Source: Arsenophonus sp046530735
GTDB taxonomy: Bacteria > Pseudomonadota > Gammaproteobacteria > Enterobacterales > Enterobacteriaceae
DNA: 64,000 bases
Assembly (NCBI GenBank): GCA_046530735.1
Contig: JBHEQV010000009.1
Span: forward strand, 1 to 64,000
Direction of reading: 5' to 3'
Every line of letters begins with the position of its first letter. Within the stretch, counting starts at the first letter, position 1. The notes beneath the pieces were generated by a model. That model saw nothing but the letters and a program-made list of their open reading frames with translations, was not told the DNA's origin and made no database searches. This document shows positions 63,446-64,000 of this stretch, piece by piece. The translations under genes were made by a program, and so were the position numbers.

Positions 63446-64000
63446 CTCCTTAGGCAGCGTCCAGCTTTTAGTAGACGGAAGCAGCTTCAATACCATTGAA
63501 AGGATTGTTTTCGTAAACCATAGTGCTTTCGCACTTCGGCTTCATATTCTCACTCTCACAAAACCTAATTCAATCGAATTTGTCGTTATTATTGATACAC
63601 AGTACAGCTGAGTGACGGGAAGCTATAGAATGCCAGGCGTTCTTCAGATTATTCTCCAGCTTCTTCATTCCTGATAACCTTGCCAACAAAATATCAAAAG
63701 CTTTATTAGCGGCATCAGAGCTCTCTGCCAATCAAATCTCCAGAAACTTATCTTAACTTTTAGTGTTACATGACTTTGTTGAGAGAAGCCAGTGCCATTA
63801 GTTATTTTGTGTAGTTAATGGCATTAGTGCTAGATGTGCAGGAATATCTTGGTATTGAATTACAAAAACTAAGAAACCAGGCTTTATTTAGAAAGCCTTG
63901 GAGATACGATTAAGTTCCGCACGCTTACAAGCTATTGAGAAGTTTAGCCGATTCACTTCTGACTTTAGATAACTAGCTTTGACTGAAACAAGCTCCTTAT
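63446..64000 (-). mobile_element. IS256-type 3' part, continues beyond the window
   Basis: This is the reverse complement of the transposase 3' half. The GAAAGGATTGTTTTC, AACCATAGTGCTTT, TGACGGGAAG and CTTGCCAACAAAATATC blocks match copies at 11.2-11.4 and 28.3-28.6 kb. It runs to the window edge, where AGCTCCTTA matches the middle of the element. The right terminal repeat is missing at the junction with the IS1595 fragment. Confidence 0.72.

Noticed and set aside
63366..63611. 81-codon plus-strand open frame at the right edge
   Set aside because: It spans the junction of IS1595 and inverted IS256 remnants, so it is a chance frame.

Overview
This 64 kb window looks like part of the chromosome of a host-restricted gammaproteobacterial endosymbiont of the Enterobacterales. 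Base composition is strongly AT-rich. Every intact protein is close to its E. coli counterpart in length and sequence, so a degenerate Enterobacterales genome is well supported. An Arsenophonus-like symbiont (Morganellaceae) is my best guess at the genus, but this rests on general impression and was not tested. Intact genes form islands separated by long stretches of decayed sequence. Those stretches hold dead insertion sequences and gene fossils, so reduction appears to be in progress rather than finished.

Layout. 1-6.2 kb has no intact gene: a (TACT)20 microsatellite, an IS481-type transposase fossil, an IS256-type fossil and an mgtE pseudogene. 6.2-9.8 kb holds ppk-ppx (polyphosphate) on the minus strand. 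10.1-11.5 kb is a nearly full-length dead IS256-type element. 12.2-19.1 kb holds cpdA, a yqiA pseudogene, an IS1595-type remnant, parE, parC and plsC on the plus strand, followed by an ftsP/sufI pseudogene. 20.8-25.3 kb has hemH between IS256/IS1595 wreckage. 25.3-27.2 kb is sppA on the minus strand. 27.4-30.5 kb contains two opposed IS256-type copies with almost identical inner arms. xthA, ychE and htpX then stand as single genes within decayed DNA. From 39.9 kb to 61.3 kb the minus strand is nearly solid coding sequence: rsmH-ftsL-ftsI-murE-murF-mraY-murD-ftsW-murG-murC-ddlB-ftsQ-ftsA-ftsZ-lpxC, then a divergent DUF721/DciA-like gene, a secM fossil and secA. Upstream of rsmH lie mraZ and cra pseudogenes and more transposon debris running off the right edge.

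How the genes work together. The retained set covers lipid-linked peptidoglycan precursor synthesis and septation (dcw cluster), lipid A (lpxC), phosphatidic acid (plsC), Sec export (secA), membrane protein quality control (htpX, sppA), chromosome decatenation (parCE), base-excision repair (xthA), the last step of heme synthesis (hemH) and polyphosphate turnover. The lost genes are mainly regulatory or accessory: mraZ (dcw transcriptional regulator), cra (carbon regulator), secM (translation-arrest sensor for secA), ftsP (stress protection of the divisome), yqiA (esterase) and mgtE (Mg2+ transport). Thus structural genes of wall synthesis and secretion remain while nearby regulators have decayed.

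No wholly new system stands out. The most notable items are the fossil SecM arrest motif just upstream of secA, the 108-bp near-perfect inverted repeat between two IS256 copies, the nested IS structure at 34.3-37.4 kb enclosing an unexplained patch of higher GC, and the preserved DUF721/DciA-like gene. Coordinates of pseudogenes and IS fragments come from reading by eye and are accurate to tens of bases.
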